Shown: positions 54,833-64,000 of the stretch, one piece after another
Layout of the letters: the number at the start of each line of letters is the position of its first letter
Numbering within the stretch: position 1 is the first letter of the stretch
From: Drosophila persimilis
Lineage: Eukaryota; Arthropoda; Insecta; Diptera; Drosophilidae
Assembly (NCBI RefSeq): GCF_003286085.1
Contig: NW_020825565.1
Coordinates: 18,920-82,919 of the forward strand
Length of the DNA: 64,000 bases
Direction of reading: 5' to 3'
Notes under the pieces: model-generated
The model's database searches: none
What the model was told of the DNA's origin: nothing
What the model saw: the letters and a program-made list of their open reading frames with translations, nothing else
Translations under genes and position numbers: made by a program

Positions 54833-55949
54833 TTTTTTATTTGGGAAACTCCTCTTCGCGGTGTCGCCAGTTGTGGCTCGGCGTCATGTTTCTTCTGTGG
54901 TCTGCGTTGGGATTTCCGCGTTCTCTTCGCTCCGTCAGCTAATTCGTGGGGTGCATGGTCGTGACTGACTACTCGGTGCCGTGGTTGGGGCGTCGGGTTG
55001 ATGTCTCGTTGCTTTCCTCGTCGATGTCAGCATTCTCATGTAGGTCGGTGGGTTCTTTGGGCTCGCGATCGCGGAATTTCTGCAGGTCGTTACTGTGGTT
55101 GAGATTCTTCACGCTCGATTATCGTAAGAATGGTAAGCTGAGCCTCTCTCGGTGGTCTGTCTTCTGGAGGGGCGTCCTGCATTCCTTTCCCTTCGTTGGT
55201 GGAACCGCGTCGGTTGCCTCGGAGGACCGGCTCGCTTTCTTCGTTGCTTTGGTTGATTTTTGGTTTATCGGCTAGGCGTGGGGCTAGGCGTGCGCGTCAT
55301 TGCTGCCTTGGGTTTTGTGTTCCTCGTTTCTTGTGCTTGTGTCTCGTTTCGTTTCGGTGGATTCGTCGGAGGCGGGGGTCTGGACTTCATGGGTCCTGGG
55401 GTGTGTACTTGGCAGGCGGTGATCATCGGCGTGTTTGAGACGGGGCGTTGGTGACCTTGATGGAGGAGGCGTGTGGTGTCGCACTGTATCATTGTGTCGG
55501 TGGCGCATAGCAAATCCATCCCCACAATGACTTGTGCGAGCGTATTCGATAGTACTAAGAGCGGCATCTGAACCTCCCGGACGCGCGCTAGGTAGATCTG
55601 AGTTATCTCGCGTGCGTAGCCGTCAGCCAGGAGGATCTGGACGCACGCCTCTCGCAGGTCGTTGTTGTGATCGAGTTGGCGGGTGAGGTCGGTGTTGATG
55701 AAGCTTCGCGAGGCTCCGGTGTCGACCGTTGCTTCCGAGCACCGTGCTCCGATGGTTACTCTCGCCACTATCCGGCCGTCGTGTACTTGTAGCGGGGGAG
55801 GTGGGGACGCGAGTCGTTTCCCGGCGGGTTTGACGGCAACAGTCCACAGTGCGTGTTCCGCGCTTGCCGCAGAAGAGGATCGATGAGGTTTTCGGAACTG
55901 GGGCCGATTCGTCTCGCCTTCGAATCCGTTCCGCCATCTGCGCGTCGTA
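54833..55949 (-). pseudogene. Osvaldo-like nucleocapsid-protease (X2, with active site)
   Basis: The minus-strand frame 55768-55265 carries the retropepsin active site ATVDTGASRSFI (DTG near 55714-55722) and continues through NNDLREACVQILL and MDLLCATD to the Pro/Thr-rich linker. The frames 55937-55623 and 56040-55768 show pieces of the zinc-knuckle region (CGKRGTRTVDC). Compared with the plus-strand copy, this keeps the protease start but has lost the first knuckle. Frameshifts separate the parts. Confidence 0.75.
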
Positions 55950-57440
55950 AATGTTTTTTTTTTTTTTTTTTTTTTTTTTTTTGTTGTGTGACTACAGGAA
56001 AGCCGAAGTGAGGGACTCTAACCGCTCTAAAACCAACCACACCTATCCCGGATCCCGGCGGTACTGTCGCGAGATATTACTTCGCCGGGGGGAGATGCCC
56101 GTAGGGCTCTTCTCTTAATAATCTCCTTTATCCTTTATCTGCTTGCATTGCGTGCTCTTTCTTCGCGAAGCAGTTTGGTAGCCATAGTTACGGCCATGAA
56201 TCTAATCGCGGCCCAGTTTCTTTCCGACTCCAGCAGGCATTCTGCCAGGTTTGTCACCGCTGGCATTCTTCCAAGCTTGTTGCTTAGATCCTCTCGTTCT
56301 TGCCGAAATCTTGGACATTCAAAGAAGCAGTGCTCTGCGTCTTCGATGACCCCTGCGCAGACCACGCAGAAGGGGTCGTCCTCGTGCTTAAACCTATGCA
56401 GGTAGGCTTTAAAGCAACCGTGTCCTGTCAGCAGTTGTGTCAGGTGATACTCCACTTGTCCATGGCTACGGTTCAGTCAACTCTTCAGGTCTGGGATTAG
56501 CCTATGGGTCCATCGCCCTTTGCTGCTGTTATCCCACGAATCTTGCCATTGCAGGATTGTGCGCTGCCTTAAGGCACCTCTGGTGTCCTGGTCCGTAGTC
56601 CCCAGGGTTCGCTGTGCCCTGATTCCTGCGGCTTCTCTTGCCAGCAGATGGATGGGAATCATTGGGATACCGTTCTGAATGCGCAACACACCCTCAGGGC
56701 ACACAGCCTCTCGACTGCGTTGCATTCTCGGGCATATGTTTTATGCTTCATTGCATCAACCCATATTGGTGCAGCGTACATTAGCGTTGAGCCAACTACG
56801 CTCGCTAGTAGCTTTCGCCTTGGCTGTTTCGGGCCTCCGGTGTTGGCCATGATGCGGGATAGGGCCACTGCCGTCTTTCCTGCTTTGCTGCTTGCATACG
56901 CCATGTGATGCTTGAAGCTGAGTCTGTGGTCAATCATGACCCCCAGGTACTTCAGGCTTGGACTGGAACTAATAGTGCAGTCTCCTACTCGGATCGTGGC
57001 CGTCTCCACTACTTTCCTGCTGCTTATGAGCACCGCCTCCGTTTTGTGGGTGGCTAATGAGAGATCCCTCCCTGATAGCCATGTTCTGGCTCTCTCTACC
57101 GCGTCGTTGCAGATTTCTTCCGCCGCTTCTTTCTGTTTTGCCACTACGACTATTGCTATGTCGTCGGCAAAGCCTATCACCGTGGCGCCCATTGGCATAT
57201 CCATCTTGAGGATTCCATCATACATGATGGGGAATTCCTTGGGGAACTCCTCCAGTGATTTGGTGCTCACGTGTCCCCTTATCCGTCTCATATATGAGCA
57301 CTCGGTCTCTTAGGTAGTCCGCGATGATATTCTGCAGATACGGCGGTACTTGAAAGTTTCTCAATTCTTCTAGTATGTGATCCCAATTGGCAGAGTTGAA
57401 TGCATTTTGGACATCGAGTGTTGCCACTATGCAAGCAACG
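55950..57440 (-). mobile_element. R1-clade LINE, 5' truncated (X2)
   Basis: Minus strand. The poly-A tail appears as a T-run (55950-55981) and the body reaches 57440, where Osvaldo-like gag resumes at CGGCGTGACTGT. Only the distal half of ORF2 and the 3' UTR are present. The same insertion is seen in X3, where its left flank reads GGCGTGACTGT, matching the right flank here; this 11-12-bp sequence is the likely target duplication. Confidence 0.85.
56135..57427 (-). pseudogene. R1-clade ORF2, RT palm to C-terminal zinc motif
   Basis: Frames 57427-57218, 57291-56659, 56725-56477 and 56455-56135 read in order: RT block ATLDVQNAFNSANWD (catalytic Asp), GGVPQG, IGFADDIAIVV (FADD pair near 57160), KYLGVMID, then the thumb and a C-terminal Cys/His motif CVVCAGVIEDAEHCFFECPRF. 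No RNase H follows. This motif set is typical of the R1 clade. Frameshifts near 57300, 56700 and 56480 inactivate it. Confidence 0.85.
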
Positions 57441-58124
57441 GCGTGACTGTAGTAATGGCCGTCTGTGGGGCCGTTTCCGTCTTCGAGAAGGACCTTCTTT
57501 GGTAGCCCTGCGGCGGTTATCGATGTCGGCGGGACGCTGGTTTTGCCCCCCGTGGTTCCACGGGGTCGTAGGCTGAGCTCGGGGTCTGTCTTTCGCTTCT
57601 CCGATTATGCCGAGGTGCCGGGCTGTGGTGATCTGGCTCGTCCTGGTGATCTGGCGTACTGTCGCTCGAGCTCCCTCAGTCTGACCCAGGCGTCGTGATC
57701 GATGGGCCCGGCGACTAGTTCGGTGAAATTTCTCCGTAAATCTTCCACGTTACCCTCGCGGCTGAATTTGAATTCCTCGGCGAAGGATTCTAGCTCACCC
57801 TTCCGGTACTCACCCTCGTGTTGGCGAGTCCAGGGTAATACTCACCGGGCTGTTCCTCTGTGTGGGATTCCATTGTTCCGTTTATTGCTTGCGTTTGCTA
57901 TTTCGTTTGGCTGGGTCGAGCTTCGCCGCGGGCTTTTCGAATTTCTTCTCGGAGTGATGGCACCGTTCGCGTTTCTCTGGCGCTGAGCCACGCTTTCGTT
58001 AGCTCGTTACGCAACCCGCACCGCTGGAAATTGCGCGAAGTTGGGGTTTCCTTCGCGTTGTTTTTCCTGTTTCTCTAGCGGCCGTGGAGTTTTATTCCAC
58101 AAACCCTCGTCGACGTTCCCTCAG
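57441..58124 (-). pseudogene. Osvaldo-like gag N-terminus and leader (X2)
   Basis: Inverse of 9623-10300, nearly identical. The gag start is at about 57873 on the minus strand, with the same frame change after the first ~29 codons as the plus-strand copy. The long open frames on the plus strand here are shadows. Confidence 0.65.
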
Positions 58125-58142
58125 GTCCCTGCTCGGGCGCCA
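58125..58142 (-). promoter_or_regulatory. Primer-binding site, lysine-tRNA type (X2)
   Basis: Complement of TGGCGCCCGAGCAGGGAC, identical to 9605-9622, two bases from the LTR end at 58145. Confidence 0.85.
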
Positions 58143-58144
58143 CT

Positions 58145-58440
58145 TGTGATGGACCTATTTCAGGCTGAGGTAACCTCATTCACGTCCAGGGGTCAATGCA
58201 CAAGAAATTTGTAGAAGTAGATGGAACTTTGAGGAGACGTCGGGGTTGGCCTATCTTAGAGAGGGTGTCTGCGCCTGGCCGGTTGCTTGGTCTGGAGTGG
58301 GGGAAGTCCGCGTGACCTGGTGTGTTTGGTCAGGGTTATGGAGTAGGCGCATTTCGATCGTTATCTATGTGTGGAGGGAGTGCGTTCGTGTAGTAAATAA
58401 TGCATGCGTTCAATTTACGTTGGGCGAGGCGCTGTAATGG
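58145..58440 (-). repeat. Osvaldo-like LTR shared between X2 and X3
   Basis: Begins (outer 3' end) TGTGATGG, with ACAAGAAATTTG at about 58200, and ends near GCGCTGTAATGG; about 90 bp around GCTTATAATATGTC present in X1/X2 are missing. It is the 5' LTR of the X2 element and, by position, the 3' LTR of X3, the arrangement expected of tandem proviruses sharing an LTR. Confidence 0.75.
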
Positions 58441-59236
58441 TGGGTTAAACACGTTTATGTAAATTTAAAATTTAGAATCTGGTTTTTTCTCGCAGATTAG
58501 AGAATTTTTCATGGATTTGGGCGTATGTGAAATATAATGAATGCCCCATCTCGGGGCACTGGCAGCTGAGATAGGAAATCACCGGCATCATAGCAATTTT
58601 TGAATAAATCGACAATGTGTTTTCTTTCTACGCTATCGCTGGCCGGTTCCAATCGCTTGGCGCCTTCTTTGGATATGTGCTACAAAACGATTCAGGTATA
58701 AATATATCAATATTAAACATATTTATGTGTGTGGTAAAACAACCCACCATTAAGGCTGGGAATATGGAAAGATTGACAAAGGCTGGTGGCCTGTTAAGTG
58801 ACTTCTGATTGAAGACCTTGTCAGTATGTTGCCTGTTCTCATCATATCTCTCAGCATGCTCGAACTTCTGCGATTCCGGACCCGGTTCTGGTCCGATTTT
58901 TCATCTCTACTGCGAATGATGGGAATGGGCAAGCCTCCGAATATATATTGGGGAACTTTGTATTTCGCTATTATTTACTAAATTTTGCCCATTTTCCTGT
59001 AAAAATATCTTACAAAAGTACCACCATTTGGGTTATGTCTTATTTTGACACAAGTTTCTCACTATACTGAGTTTTAAAAAATTTTTTGTTTCCGCATTTG
59101 CTTTGACAGATGAGTGACGATTCTCGTTGCTGCAATTTCTAAAGTAAGGAGATTTATATTTGTTGTAGTGAGCTGCTGCAACAGATCGATCGGTAAAATA
59201 CAAAAATGTTGGTTCAACGTGTTATAATCGACCTGG
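58441..59236 (-). other. Unassigned block with empty P-like site and env continuation (X3)
   Basis: Matches 42230-42777 plus 43426-43683 with the P-like element absent: CTATTAT occurs once at 58968-58974, directly followed by TTACTAAATTT. It has small indels (loss of GGCCCGCTATTCTCTCC near 58858; gain of GACACAAGTTTC near 59047). No other feature seen. Confidence 0.75.
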
Positions 59237-59374
59237 TCATAATGCCAGTGGGTGTTCGCGAAGAAGCACCACTCCGTCGACGATTGGGATGTAGTTCGCA
59301 GTGGAGATATCGTCGAGTTTGACCGACACGTGTGCGGCGTCCGCGAGGACGAGTAGAGTCAACAGGTTGTTCAT
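59237..59374 (-). pseudogene. Osvaldo-like env start with signal peptide (X3)
   Basis: Same 45-codon frame as 43684-43821. X3 also has about 60 extra bp at 59483-59540 in the upstream GC-rich region, so the DINE-1 flank is longer here than in X1 and X2. Confidence 0.55.
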
Positions 59375-59647
59375 AGCTTGTATGTTTTCTTACGTTGGGT
59401 GACACCGGAGGGGAGCGGAGTGTTTCGGTAGGGTGATTGGTTTGGCGGCGTCGGGCGAGTCTCTGACTGAGGTTGTGGGTTCAGGTGGCTTCGTCTTCTC
59501 CTGCTGAGGGCGTTCTGATGGATGGGAGCTCGAGTTGGGGCTATTTAATTCGTTTTTGGGAGTCGATTTTTGCGGACCCAGCTCTTCTTTGGTCTTCTGT
59601 GCTGCACCGTGGGTGTGTTTTGGGTCAGCCGCGTGCCCTTTTTTTTG

Positions 59648-59950
59648 TTATACTCAAAATGAGTATTGGGGTATGTTAGATTTGTGGTGAAAGTGGATGT
59701 GTGTAACGTCCAGAAGGAATCGTTTCCGACCCCATAAAGTATATATATTCTTGATCAGCATCAATAGCCGAGTCGATTGAGCCATGTCTGTCTGTACGTC
59801 TGTCCGTCCGTCCGTCCGTCCGTCCGTCCGTCCGTCCGTCCCTATCAGCGCCTAGTGCTCAAAGACTATAAGAGCTACAGCAACGACGTTTTATATCCGG
59901 ACTTCTGTGATATGTCACTACAAGTATATTTCAAAACTTTGACCCACCTC
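59648..59950 (+). mobile_element. DINE-1 5' half, terminus eroded (X3)
   Basis: Lacks CCCGATA of the terminal motif (reads TTATACTCAAAATGAG) and carries a GTCC-rich array at 59790-59840. Otherwise as in X1 and X2. Confidence 0.85.
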
Positions 59951-60899
59951 TTTTGACGCATCAGTGTGTATCTCGGTTTTTGCAGTCCTGCGATAAAGTT
60001 TCAAGACCGGCTCTTTCACCAATACTCCAGACCCATTTTAAATGGGACATCTTTTCGCAGCAGATTGGTCAGTGGTGTGGCGATTAGCGAATAGTTTCTT
60101 ATAAATTTACGGAAAAACCAAGTTAATCCTAAAAACGACTGCACAGTCTTTATGTTTTTCGGCATCGGGAACTGGCTGACGTCTTTGGTTTTCTCCAATC
60201 CAGGCTTGATTTCACATCCCCCAACTTAATGACCCAAAAATGTAATGGTCGACTGCAGAAATCGGCACTTCTTCCACTTCATCTTCACTTCTTTCGTAGA
60301 TTTCGTACTTCTCTCGCAGCTGCTTGTATGAGCTGCATTCATACAAGGTGTACTTATAATTCGTTTTTAAAATCAGTCCGTCGACAATGTATCGAATCAC
60401 CGACTCCGTGTCTGTTGTCCCACGTGCAGCAATGCGTTTCATCTGGTGACGCAATTGGCCGTACTCATACACTGCTGTGGACTCGAGAAAAAGAGCGGCT
60501 GTACCTGTATTGGGCTTGCACGTATTTTTGTTTGTCATTCAGTCCGTATGCTTCAGCGTTTAGCTCGAAGTTAATAAACCACTGCTGTACCGACATATTT
60601 TCTCCGTTGAATTCTGGAATAATTTTGGCAAAATTTTCCACTACCAGCCTTGCATCATTTTTCTTGTCTATTTCATCAGCATTTATTTTCATCGAGAGCA
60701 GTTGAACCAGCTGTTGGAGCGTCTGTGTGTTTCCTTCTAGGAGTGTTGACCTCATCGCTTCCTCGTTCGCGTTTTGCTGGCGATTGATCCTGTTTGCTTC
60801 TGTTTGCTGCTCATCAGCTGTTCCTCTGCTGCTGTTATTACTGCTGTTGCTTATCACCGCTGCCCCCTCAATAGGCCAGCTGGCCCACTCCTTCTTACA
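59951..60899 (-). pseudogene. gypsy-C with two internal deletions (X3)
   Basis: Retains the RT thumb/RNase H end (60198-60016), then jumps from about 60287 to the gag middle (60538-60290, YEYGQLRHQMK...), losing zinc knuckles, protease and most of RT. A gag N-terminal piece (60857-60540) is joined at about 60801 to the inner LTR (60801-60899), losing the gag start and leader. The shared gag frameshift is present. Confidence 0.8.
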
Positions 60900-61145
60900 T
60901 ATATCCGGTTGCGGAATCTGGATCAGATCGGATAATTTGTATAGCCAAAAGCAACAAATTAATTTGCAGTGGCTAAGCAGCGCCCGACGTCACGCTCAGA
61001 ATGATTTTCTGTCTCTCTCGCACGCACTCTTTGTCGTGTCGTTTAATATTTGCGGCGTCTGCCGTAGGAGAGCCTGACTGACTAAGTATCGGATATAAAT
61101 GTAGAGTTGCGGTGTCCGCAGCAACTCACAACGTTCCCCCTCGTT
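60900..61145 (+). mobile_element. DINE-1 3' half (X3)
   Basis: As 47118-47363, including the changed GTATCGGATATAA subterminal repeat, so all three X copies descend from one DINE-1. Confidence 0.88.
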
Positions 61146-62271
61146 TTTTTTATTTGGGAAACTCCTCTTCGGCGGTGTTGCCAGTTGTGGCTCGGCGTCA
61201 TGTTTCTTCTGTGGTCTGCGTTGGGATTTCCGCGTTCTCTTCGCTCCGTCAGCTAATTCGTGGGGTGCATGGTCGTGACTGACTACTCGGTGCCGTGGTT
61301 GGGGCGTCGGGTTGATGTCTCGTTGCTTTCCTCGTCGATGTCAGCATTCTCATGTAGGTCGGTGGGTTCTTCGGGCTCGCGATCGCGGAATTTCTGCAGG
61401 TCGTTACTGTGGTTGAGATTCTTCACGCTCGATTATCGTAAGAATGGTAAGCTGAGCCTCTCTCGGTGGTCTGTCTTCTGGAGGGGCGTCCTGCATTCCT
61501 TTCCCTTCGTTGGTGGAACCGCGTCGGTTGCCTCGGAGGACCGGCTCGCTTTCTTCGTTGCTTTGGTTGATTTTTGGTTTATCGGCTAGGCGTGGGGCTA
61601 GGCGTGCGCGTCATTGCTGCCTTGGGTTTTGTGTTCCTCGTTTCTTGTGCTTGTGTCTCGTTTCGTTTCGGGGGATTCGTCGGAGGCGGGGGTCTGGACT
61701 TCATGGGGTGTGTACTTGGCAGGCGGTGATCATCGGCGTGTTTGAGACGGGGCGTTGGTGACCTTGATGGAGGAGGCGTGTGGTGTCGCACTGTATCATT
61801 GTGTCGGTGGCGCATAGCAAATCCATCCCCACAATGACTTGTTCGAGCGTATTCGATAGTACTAAGAGCGGCATCTGAACCTCCCGCTCGTCTAGTCGGA
61901 CGCGCGCTAGCTAGATCTGAGTTATCTCGCGTGCGTAGCCGTCAGCCAGGAGGATCTGGACGCACGCCTCTCGCAGGTCGTTGTTGTGATCGAGTTGGCG
62001 GGTGAGGTCGGCGTTGATGAAGCTTCGCGAGGCTCCGGTGTAGACCGTGGCTTCCGAGCACCGTGCTCCGATGGTTACTCTCGCCACTATCCGGCCGTCG
62101 TGTACTTGTAGCGGGGGAGGTGGGGACGCGAGTCGTTTCCCGGCGGGTGTTGACGGCAACAGTCCACAGTGCGTGTTCCGCGCTTGCCGCAGAAGAGGAT
62201 CGATGAGGTTTTCGGAACTGGGGCCGATTCGTCTCGCCTTCAAATCCGTTCCGCCATCTGCGCGGCGTGAC
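61146..62271 (-). pseudogene. Osvaldo-like nucleocapsid-protease (X3)
   Basis: As 54833-55949, but the protease active site reads ATVYTGASRSFI: the catalytic Asp codon is TAC (Tyr) near 62041-62043. It contains the zinc-knuckle remnant upstream and ends GGCGTGACTGT at the R1 LINE tail. Confidence 0.78.
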
Positions 62272-64000
62272 TGTTTCTTTTTTTTTTATACCCGATACTC
62301 AAAATGAGTATTGGGGTATATTAGATTTGTGGTAAAAGTGAATGTGTGTAACGTTCAGAAGGAATCGTTTCCGACCCCATAAAGTATATATATTCTTGAT
62401 CAGCATCAATAGCCGAGTCGATTGAGCCATGTCTGTCTGTCCGTCCGTCCGTCTGTCCGTCTGTCCGTCCGTCCGTCTGTCCGTCCCCTTCAGCGCCTAA
62501 TGCTCAAAGACTATAAGAGCTAGAGCAACGATGTTTTGGATCCAAACTTCTGTGATATGTCACTGCTACAAAAATATTTCAAAACTTTGCCCCGCCCACT
62601 TCCGCCCCCACAAAGGACGAAAATCTGTGGCATCAACAATTTTGACGATACGAAAAAACTAAAAACGCAGAATCGTAGAAGATGACTATATCTCTAGAGT
62701 GCAAAATCTGAACCAGATCGTATAATTATTATAGCCAGAATCAAGAAAACAATTTCACTCTTTCTAGCTCTGTCTCTCTCTAACACACAGGTTTCATGGT
62801 CGGTTTTGCCAATTGCAAAATATGAGTTCAAGGATCTCAGAACCCATAAAAGCTAGAGCAACCAAATTTGGTATCCACACTCCTGTGATATCGGACCTTG
62901 ACCGTTTTGTGTCAAAATTTCGACACCCCCCCTTCCGCCCCCGCAAAGGACGAAAGGCCCACGCACTCTTTGTCGTGTCGTTTAATATTAGCGGTGTCTG
63001 CCGGAGGAAAGCCATACTGACTAAGTATCGGGTATAACTGTAGAGTTGCGGTTTCCGCAGCAACTAACAACGTTCCCCCTCGTTTTTTTTTTGTTGTTTT
63101 TTTTTGTTGTGTGACTACAGGAAAGCTTCATGCCGACTCAGCCGAAGCCGAAGTGAGGGACTCTAACCGCTCTAAAACCAACCACACCTATCCCGGATCC
63201 CGGCGGTACTGTCGCGAGATATTACTTCGCCGGGGGGAGATGCCCGTAGGGCTCTTCTCTTAATAATCGCCTTTATCCTTTATCTCCTTGCATTGCGTGC
63301 TCTTTCTTCGCGACGCAGTTTGGTAGCCATAGTTACGGCCATGAATCTAATCGCGGCCCAGTTTCCTTCCGACTCCAGCAGGCATTCTGCCAGGTTTGTC
63401 ACCGCTGGCATTCTTCCAAGCTTGTTGCTTAGATCCTCTCGTTCTTGCCGAAATCTTGGACATTCGAAGAAGCAGTGCTCTGCGTCTTCGATGACCCCTG
63501 CGCAGACCACGCAGAAGGGGTCGTCCTCGTGCTTAAACCTATGCAGGTAGGCTTTAAAGCAACCGTGTCCTGTCAGCAGTTGTGTCAGGTGATACTCCAC
63601 TTGTCCATGGCTACGGTTCAGTCAACTCTTCAGGTCTGGGATTAGCCTATGGGTCCATCGCCCTTTGCTGCTGTTATCCCACGAATCTTGCCATTGCAGG
63701 ATTGTGCGCTGCCTTAAGGCACCTCTGGTGTCCTGGTCCGTAGTCCCCAGGGTTCGCTGTGCCCTGATTCCTGCGGCTTCTCTTGCCAGCAGATGGATGG
63801 GAATCATTGGGATACCGTTCTGAATGCGCAACACACCCTCAGGGCACACAGCCTCTGGACTGCGTTGCATTCTCGGGCATATGTTTTATGCTTCATTGCA
63901 TCAACCCATATTGGTGCAGCGTACATTAGCGTTGAGCCAACTACGCTCGCTAGTAGCTTTCGCCTTGGCTGTTTCGGGCCTCCGGTGTTGGCCATGATGC
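62272..64000 (-). mobile_element. R1-clade LINE (X3), interrupted by DINE-1, cut by the window end
   Basis: T-run at 62272-62286 and 63085-63110 split by a DINE-1. The body from 63111 matches 55982-56850: ORF2 frames 63995-63804, 63870-63622 and 63600-63280 with the C-terminal CVVCAGVIEDAEHCFFECPRF motif. It retains about 20 bp (CTTCATGCCGACTCAGCCGA) missing from X2 near 63126. Confidence 0.85.
62287..63084 (+). mobile_element. DINE-1 in the LINE poly-T tail, internally deleted
   Basis: Plus-strand copy of 798 bp: TATACCC at 62287, (GTCY)n at 62430-62486, hairpin (one mismatch) and CCCCCTCGTT at 63084. A deletion joins GGACGAAAG to the CACGCACTCTTTG block near 62957. The T-rich target fits the known preference of this group. 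Confidence 0.9.

Overview
The window is eukaryotic and made almost entirely of nested, broken transposable elements. I see no host gene, rRNA or tRNA gene. The commonest unit is a ~1.1 kb non-autonomous element, whole or in pieces at least sixteen times, with a TATACCCGATACTC 5' end, a (GTCY)n microsatellite, a subterminal inverted repeat and a 3' hairpin (GAGTTGC/GCAACTC). This is the layout of Drosophila DINE-1/INE-1 (Helentron-type) elements, and the form resembles the SGM/ISY variants of the Drosophila obscura group. With the other families present (17.6/297-like, gypsy-like and roo-like retroelements, an intronless P/Hoppel-like transposon, a LOA/Bilbo-like LINE, an R1-clade LINE and an Osvaldo-like element with a lysine-tRNA-type primer site) this suggests Drosophila heterochromatin: Y or neo-Y, pericentromere, or a piRNA-cluster-like nest. 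The species assignment is inference.

Layout. (1) 1-8867: tandem copies of a 'gypsy-A' unit (leader-gag-protease-RT, no LTR) carrying DINE-1 insertions. (2) 8868-12413: an Osvaldo-like element on the plus strand, from LTR through PBS to a decayed gag-protease, closed by a DINE-1. (3) 12414-41871: one 17.6/297-like provirus, 'gypsy-B', on the minus strand and exploded by insertions. Its 3' LTR holds a 5.5 kb LINE with a 13-bp target duplication. Its env holds a DINE-1 and a 4.4 kb P/Hoppel-like transposon with a 7-bp target duplication. Its integrase holds a DINE-gypsyA-DINE block and, further along, an 8.0 kb roo-like BEL provirus with a 5-bp target duplication. (4) 41872-64000: three tandem copies (X1, X2, X3) of a minus-strand Osvaldo-like unit. 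In each, a DINE-1 is split by a third Ty3/gypsy element, 'gypsy-C'. X1 and X2 also carry a short P-like element with a 7-bp target duplication, and X3 has the matching empty site. X2 and X3 also carry an R1-clade LINE tail.

The elements do not form a pathway; their order of nesting gives a relative history. Osvaldo-like element, then DINE-1, then gypsy-C, then tandem amplification. Gypsy-A with its gag DINE-1 came before its own tandem duplication, and later DINE-1 insertions hit single copies. Gypsy-B was later filled by DINE-1, P-like, BEL and LINE insertions. Several DINE-1 copies have flanks from two different parent elements, which points to homologous recombination between DINE-1 copies. 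Nearly all coding regions have frameshifts or stops. The longest open frames are a BEL integrase-envelope frame (1093 codons), a P-like transposase core, a LINE RT-RNase H frame (544 codons) and the X2 gypsy-C gag-pol frame (594 codons).
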